Source: CAYMGM01 sp964390005 (GTDB lineage: Bacteria > Pseudomonadota > Alphaproteobacteria > UBA9219). Taken from it: DNA of 64,000 bases. The position numbers were made by a program, and so were the translations under genes. This document shows positions 59,670 to 64,000 of the stretch, in pieces. The stretch's first letter is position 1; each line of letters begins with the position of its first letter. The notes beneath the pieces are model-generated. The model made no database searches and had not been told where the DNA came from. It saw only the letters and a program-made list of their open reading frames with translations. Location: NCBI GenBank assembly GCA_964390005.1, contig CAYMGM010000002.1:1-64000 (forward strand). Reading direction: 5' to 3'.

Positions 59670-60976
59670 TCCCGCGTTACTCGCGCGCCGAAATGGCGCA
59701 AATCTGGGAACCAGAGAACAAATTCCGTATCTGGTTTGAGATTGAAGCTCATGCCTGCGATGCCCAAGCCGAGTTAGGCGTCATTCCCAAATCGGCCGCC
59801 AAAGCCGTTTGGAAAAAAGGCAAATGGGACATCGCCCGCATTGACGACATCGAAAAGGTCACACGCCATGACGTTTTGGCCTTTTTGACAAACCTTGCCG
59901 AGTCTGTTGGCCCCGAAGCGCGCTTTGTTCACCAAGGCATGACCTCCAGCGACATTCTGGACACGACCTTTGCCGTTCAACTGACGCAGGCCGCCGACAT
60001 CTTGATCCAGGATATGGAGCGCGTTCTTGTCGCCTTGAAAAAGCGGGTCGACGAAACGCTGAATATTATCACCATTGGTCGCAGCCACGGCATTCATGCC
60101 GAACCCACAAGTTTTGGGATCAAACTGGCCTCGCACTACGCCGCTTTTGCGCGCGGGCTCAAGCGTCTGCGCGCCGCCCGCGAAGAAATCGCAACCTGCG
60201 CTATCTCGGGCCCTGTCGGTAGCTTTGCGACCATCGACCCGCGGGTTGAGGCTTATGTTGCCAAGAAAATGGGCTTGAAGATCGAACCCATTTCGACCCA
60301 AATCATTCCGCGTGACCGTCATGCGATGTTCTTTGCGACGCTGGGCGTCATTGCCAGTTCGATGGAGAATTTTGCGCTTGAAGTCCGCCATCTGCAACGC
60401 AGCGAAGTCCGCGAAGCGGAAGAGCCCTTTGCCAAAGGCCAAAAGGGTTCAAGCGCGATGCCGCACAAGCGCAATCCTATTTTGTCGGAAAACCTGACGG
60501 GCCTTGCCCGCGTGGTTCGCAGCGCCGTCACGCCAGCCATGGAAAACGTAGCGCTTTGGCACGAGCGCGATATATCGCATTCGTCGGTCGAGCGCATGAT
60601 TGGCCCTGATGCCACGGTGACGTTGGACTTTGCCTTGAACCGTTTGGCGGGCCTGATTGATGGCATGGTGGTTTATCGCGAACGCATTCAAGAAAACCTT
60701 GAATCGCTTGGGGGCCTTTATTTCTCGCAGCGCGTTTTATTGGCGCTAACCCAAGCCGGGATGAGCCGCGAAGATTCCTATCGCCTCGTTCAATCGAATG
60801 CGATGGAAGTCTGGGGCGCGTTACAAAAGGGCGAAAAGGCCAATTTGCCTGATAAGCTAAGGGCCGATCCAACCATTGCCAAGTTGATCCCAGCCAAAGT
60901 GTTGAACGCGTGTTTTGATTTAAAGTTCTACACACGTCACGCCAAAAAAGTCTGGAAACGCGTCCTTGCGGCGTGA
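59666..60976 (+). CDS. purB: adenylosuccinate lyase
   Basis: PurB splits SAICAR and adenylosuccinate, releasing fumarate in purine synthesis. The 436-residue fumarase-superfamily sequence has MIPRYSRAEMAQIWEPENKF at the start, HQGMTSSDILDT, IGRSHGIHAEPTSFG with catalytic His, and the signature GSSAMPHKRNP at about 261-271 carrying the mobile catalytic Ser loop. Full length. It overlaps the lipoprotein gene by 4 bases and has no other promoter visible, so its expression depends on that gene. Confidence 0.97.
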   Translation: MIPRYSRAEMAQIWEPENKFRIWFEIEAHACDAQAELGVIPKSAAKAVWKKGKWDIARIDDIEKVTRHDVLAFLTNLAESVGPEARFVHQGMTSSDILDTTFAVQLTQAADILIQDMERVLVALKKRVDETLNIITIGRSHGIHAEPTSFGIKLASHYAAFARGLKRLRAAREEIATCAISGPVGSFATIDPRVEAYVAKKMGLKIEPISTQIIPRDRHAMFFATLGVIASSMENFALEVRHLQRSEVREAEEPFAKGQKGSSAMPHKRNPILSENLTGLARVVRSAVTPAMENVALWHERDISHSSVERMIGPDATVTLDFALNRLAGLIDGMVVYRERIQENLESLGGLYFSQRVLLALTQAGMSREDSYRLVQSNAMEVWGALQKGEKANLPDKLRADPTIAKLIPAKVLNACFDLKFYTRHAKKVWKRVLAA

Positions 60977-60989
60977 CGCCGCGGTCATT

Positions 60990-61173
60990 TATTTAGACTC
61001 ATCGGCTTCCGGGGTGGCCCCGGGGCCTTCTGTTTGGGCTCATTTACTTCATTGAGGTATGCCGCCGGGCTGGGCCCGCGGCCTTCTGTTTGGGCTCATC
61101 AGCTTCATTGAGGTATGCCGGGCTGGGCCCGGGGCCTTCTGTTTGCGCTCTTCGGCTTCATTGAGGTATGCGG
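60990..61173 (+). repeat. three tandem direct repeats of about 53-56 bp
   Basis: Units begin near 61011, 61067 and 61120, with a partial unit before them. Each contains a GC-rich block (GGGCTGGGCCCG), then GGCCTTCTGTTTGGGCTC and CTTCATTGAGGTATGCC. The units are close but not identical. The purB-LamG gap of 445 bases is filled by these, a REP/BIME-like element and an inverted unit. Confidence 0.85.
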
Positions 61174-61220
61174 ATGAGTTCTGCACCACTTGGATAAACA
61201 GTCCCGTCCACTCTTCATTC

Positions 61221-61336
61221 GTCATCCCCGCGAAGGCGGGGATCCAGAGGCCCTTTCGGCTTGCGCAGGCGGACGAAAGAGGAAGCGTTTTCTCTAGCGG
61301 TTAAGCCCCCTGGATCCCCGCCTTCGCGGGGATGAC
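61221..61336. repeat. complete REP/BIME-like element
   Basis: A 116-bp member of the family with arms GTCATCCCCGCGAAGGCGGG and its complement; the core varies by GAA for the GGA or GCA of other copies, and the change is matched in the opposite arm, so base pairing is kept. Confidence 0.88.
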
Positions 61337-61365
61337 ACAGAAGAGAAAAACGGCGCAGGATTAAA

Positions 61366-61421
61366 CCGCATACCTCAATGAAGCCGAAGAGCCCAAACAA
61401 ATGGCCGCGGGCCCAGCCCGC
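61366..61421 (-). repeat. inverted copy of the 55-bp repeat unit
   Basis: CCGCATACCTCAATGAAGCC onward is the reverse complement of the units at 60990-61173, including GGGCCCAGCCCG. It ends at the stop codon of the LamG protein gene. With the forward units it flanks the REP/BIME-like element. Confidence 0.85.
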
Positions 61422-63872
61422 CTACCATTCGACGAGGACGACACCGGCGGCACCTGTTCCCCCAGACGAGCCACCGCCACCACCACCAGCGCCATAGCCG
61501 ACACCGCCGGCCCCCATGCCATAGGAACCGCCGCTTCCACTTCCAGCTGTCGGACCAGCCCCACCGATAAGAATACCGCCGCCGCCGCCGCCGCCGCCCC
61601 AGTTAGAGGAAATATAACCACCAGCGCCACCAGCTCCGGCTGTAATCGTCGAAGAAAAACGGCCCGTCGGAACAGTAAGGCCTCCAATAATAGGTGACCC
61701 CTGCCCGGTACCGGCTGTGCTGGTGGCGTTCGAACATGAAACGCCATTGCTGCCATTCGTCCCGCCCACACAACCGGTATAACCAGCGTTTGCCGCCGAG
61801 CCCCCACCACTTCCACCGTTCCCGCCGTTTGCATTTCCGACAAGCCCGCCATTTTGCGAAAAGGTTCCAAAAGAGGAAGCCGTTCCACTGGCGTTCGAAG
61901 CGCCGCCTGTACCAACGGTCACGGTAATTCCCGCCGTAGACGTTACGCTTAAAAGCTGTGAGTTCACATAGCCCGAACCCCCACCCCCGCCGCCGCAACA
62001 ATGACCTCCCGAGCCGCCACCGACGGCAAGAACGCGGACGGTCAGCGGACAGGAAGACGACACACCGCTGGGCGGCGTAAAGGTTCCACTTGATGAATAG
62101 ATTTGGGTTCCATGAGAAATCGTTGGACAAGCCGAACCGCCAGAAACAGCAGACCACTCAACATAAACAACCCCCGCAGCCCCAGCGCCACCATTGCCAC
62201 TGAGGACACCATTTCCTCCCGAAAGGCCGACGCCATTCACCATCAGCCCACCGCCGCCGCCGCCGCCGCCTTCTTGTGAAAGATAACCGCCAGCCCCGCC
62301 AGCACCATAACCCGTTCCGCCTGTGTTCGAGCCGCCAGCGGCCCCCGCAGCAAAGGTCGCCGATTCAAAAAGAACCCCCATAATGTTGCTGGCTGAAGCA
62401 ATCGCCGATGAAGAAACAAGTGCGGGACCTCCTCCAGAACCACTGTTAGACCCGCCGCCATTATTGCCTATCGTCCCACCGGCCTGACCATCGACAGCCG
62501 AGCAGCAACCGTTGCCGCTTCCGCCACCGCCGCTGCCTGCCCCGCCATTATAATAAAAATAGGCGTGGCCGCCACCTTCACCGCCGCCAATCTCAAGGTT
62601 TCCAAACTTAGACGAGCCGCCCGCGCCGCCGGGGTGACCATTGTTTCCGGCAGCACCACCAGCCCCTACCGTTACGGAAACAGCTGAAGCAACCTTGATG
62701 GGAACAGCCAGCAAAAGTCCCGAACCGCCCGCGCCGCCGCCATCCGGCCCAATGCTGCTAGCATAAGTCCCGCCTGCAGCGCCCGAACCGCCACCGCCCA
62801 TCATTAACAAACGCACGTTAAGTGGGCAATCAGAGGAAACACCGGTGGGCGGCGTAAACATTCCGCTGGCCGTAAAAAGCTGAGACCCAGCCGATATCGA
62901 CGGACATGCTGTTGTTTGGCCACACGTCGTATAAGCAGAAGACGGCGGCGTAAAGGAGCTTGTCCAACGCGCGATCCCCTTCGAAATTCGAAGCTCATCA
63001 AGATAGCCTACATAAAAACCGCTTCCTTGATAAAGATCGCCGATATGAAGAGAGGCTCCCGAGGGGTAACTAATTGTAACACTTTTGGTCACAGTGGCCT
63101 GCAAAGCGCCGTCGATGAAAAGATACCAATTATTCCCACTACGGACAGCCGCAACATGATGCCATGCATTATTGTTCACAGCCGATGTCGAATATAAATA
63201 AACATTATTCGAGCTATCGACCCCAGCGTAAAAGAGAAGTAATCCACTCGATTGAAGATTAAAGCCGTAATAATTCCAGCCATTCCCACTACTGTTATAA
63301 GGTCCTTCCAGAATATACCCCGTCGTCGCCGACGTTTTCATCCAGAAATCAATAGTGAAGTCTTTCGCTGCAAAGGCGAAACCATCAAAGTCGGGGATAG
63401 CCAAATAGCTGCTTCCGTTAAAATAACCGCCTGCTGTGCTAAATTTATACGTCGTCGTATCTGTCGTCGTCCCCACGTTGGTGACACTATTGGCAAAGAT
63501 CGAGCTATCTGAAAAAGTTGTCCCGCCACTTGAACCATCCATATGCAAAAGAAGCGACGTCGATGTGTCGCAATTGCCGCCACCACCGCTTCCGATATCG
63601 CTCCAGCTTGTTCCATCACATTTTTGAAAAGCTGTTCCCGTCCATTGAATCTGCCCAGCATGCCCGGGACAAGTATCAGAGGACGCGCCAAGCCAATAAG
63701 CCGCACGTTTCCAGGTCCCTGCAACACACTGAAAAATAGTATCCCAATCGGCACGATGAAGGCCCGTCGTACACGCGTTTCCAACAACGGTCGCTTCGCT
63801 CGCAAAGGTTTGAGGTGCACCCGCCAGAAAAAAGGCGAAAAAGACAACCGCCAGAACGCGATATTGTCGCAT
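61422..63872 (-). CDS. secreted LamG-domain, glycine-rich repeat protein
   Basis: An 816-residue exported protein. The ATG at 63872 (GAGG about 7 bases upstream) starts a signal peptide (MRQYRVLAVVFFAFFLAGAP). Residues about 35-95 hold short Cys-containing modules (CVAGTWKRAAYW, KCDGTSWSDIG). A LamG/concanavalin-like domain spans about 105-310 (FTIDFWMKTSATTGYILEG; WHHVAAVRSGNNWYLFIDGA). Then two modules starting FTPPTGVSSDCPLNVRLL and FTPPSGVSSSCPLTVRVL, each followed by long Gly/Ser-rich stretches, fill the rest. The glycine part resembles phage or adhesin fibre tips. A surface or adhesive role is an inference. Confidence 0.85.
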   Translation of the reverse strand: MRQYRVLAVVFFAFFLAGAPQTFASEATVVGNACTTGLHRADWDTIFQCVAGTWKRAAYWLGASSDTCPGHAGQIQWTGTAFQKCDGTSWSDIGSGGGGNCDTSTSLLLHMDGSSGGTTFSDSSIFANSVTNVGTTTDTTTYKFSTAGGYFNGSSYLAIPDFDGFAFAAKDFTIDFWMKTSATTGYILEGPYNSSGNGWNYYGFNLQSSGLLLFYAGVDSSNNVYLYSTSAVNNNAWHHVAAVRSGNNWYLFIDGALQATVTKSVTISYPSGASLHIGDLYQGSGFYVGYLDELRISKGIARWTSSFTPPSSAYTTCGQTTACPSISAGSQLFTASGMFTPPTGVSSDCPLNVRLLMMGGGGSGAAGGTYASSIGPDGGGAGGSGLLLAVPIKVASAVSVTVGAGGAAGNNGHPGGAGGSSKFGNLEIGGGEGGGHAYFYYNGGAGSGGGGSGNGCCSAVDGQAGGTIGNNGGGSNSGSGGGPALVSSSAIASASNIMGVLFESATFAAGAAGGSNTGGTGYGAGGAGGYLSQEGGGGGGGGLMVNGVGLSGGNGVLSGNGGAGAAGVVYVEWSAVSGGSACPTISHGTQIYSSSGTFTPPSGVSSSCPLTVRVLAVGGGSGGHCCGGGGGGSGYVNSQLLSVTSTAGITVTVGTGGASNASGTASSFGTFSQNGGLVGNANGGNGGSGGGSAANAGYTGCVGGTNGSNGVSCSNATSTAGTGQGSPIIGGLTVPTGRFSSTITAGAGGAGGYISSNWGGGGGGGGILIGGAGPTAGSGSGGSYGMGAGGVGYGAGGGGGGSSGGTGAAGVVLVEW

Positions 63873-63966
63873 GAGAAACCTCAAGGCCAAGATTTTAAAA
63901 GATCAAACGTGTATTATTTTTTGAATTATTCCTATAAATTTTCAAGAGAAAATAAAGAAAATCAGA

Positions 63967-64000
63967 TTAATCAGCCTTCTCCAAAGCGTCTTCAAGGTCG
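63967..64000 (-). CDS. C-terminal end of a gene cut by the window edge
   Basis: On the minus strand the last bases read DLEDALEKAD followed by a stop at 63967. Only about ten residues are visible, so this is a weak call: an acidic amphipathic C-terminus of an unknown protein. Confidence 0.3.
   Translation of the reverse strand, partial: DLEDALEKAD

Noticed and set aside
61361..61915. 184-codon frame starting MVQAALRTPV on the minus strand
   Set aside because: It is an out-of-frame reading of the glycine-rich coding repeats and the inverted repeat unit.

Overview
This is a bacterial chromosome segment of moderate GC content and very high gene density, with about 56 protein genes, one tRNA and no rRNA, phage or plasmid genes. 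Gene content points to an alphaproteobacterium: an ntrY-ntrX pair downstream of dusB, a fused ispDF, a monothiol glutaredoxin next to bolA and purL, an ELM1-family protein, an HscB with an N-terminal zinc ribbon, and a LexA-like GAAC-N7-GTAC site between ssb and uvrA. The exact order cannot be fixed from sequence reading alone; Rhodospirillales or Micavibrio-like lineages would fit.

Layout. 0-6.7 kb: an ssb-HAD-HAD-GIY-YIG operon divergent from uvrA, then a glycerophosphodiesterase pair. 6.8-17 kb: a membrane-anchored zinc-ribbon protein, atpHA cut off from atpGDC, a FadN-type beta-oxidation enzyme, asd, and several small unknown genes. 17-25 kb: a PLP aminotransferase, pncC, ispDF, a tandem pair of unknown paralogues, an acyltransferase, a GNAT enzyme and dusB. 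24.8-29.2 kb: dusB, a stand-alone Fis-like domain, ntrY and ntrX. 29.3-30.6 kb: a 347-bp unit present three times that carries a repeat element and the first codons of a DUF192 gene; only the third copy is intact. 30.6-39 kb: panB, two tandem 2H-phosphoesterase paralogues, yajC-secD, and purQL-bolA-grxD. 39-45 kb: a membrane protein, a glutathione transferase, a periplasmic SIMPL-like protein, an esterase, a pentapeptide-repeat protein, an HNH nuclease and dsbB. 45-48.8 kb: a four-gene sugar-phosphate cassette (PfkB kinase, HAD phosphatase, ROK kinase, mannose-6-phosphate isomerase-type cupin). 49-58 kb: signalling genes (degenerate EAL, Aer-like PAS plus MCP, receiver plus Hpt, STAS) mixed with ELM1, Lrp/AsnC, HscB and a hydrolase. 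58-64 kb: small unknown genes, a lipoprotein coupled to purB, a repeat cluster, and a large secreted LamG/glycine-rich protein.

Two themes stand out. First, conserved operons are broken or shortened: atpHA lacks atpGDC, secD lacks secF, purQL lacks purS, and ntrB plus most of ntrC are missing between dusB and ntrY. Second, several proteins keep the fold but have lost signature residues: GrxD has CSFS instead of CGFS, HscB has EPT instead of HPD, a PfpI-like protein has Glu-Arg where Cys-His belongs, and an EAL-like protein lacks the EAL motif. A family of about 116-bp paired palindromic elements (REP/BIME-like) is scattered at five complete and two partial sites, some inside operons. The most noteworthy loci are the dusB-Fis-like-ntrYX arrangement, the 347-bp triplication, the duplicated 2H genes with their equally placed palindromic motif, and the sugar-phosphate cassette.
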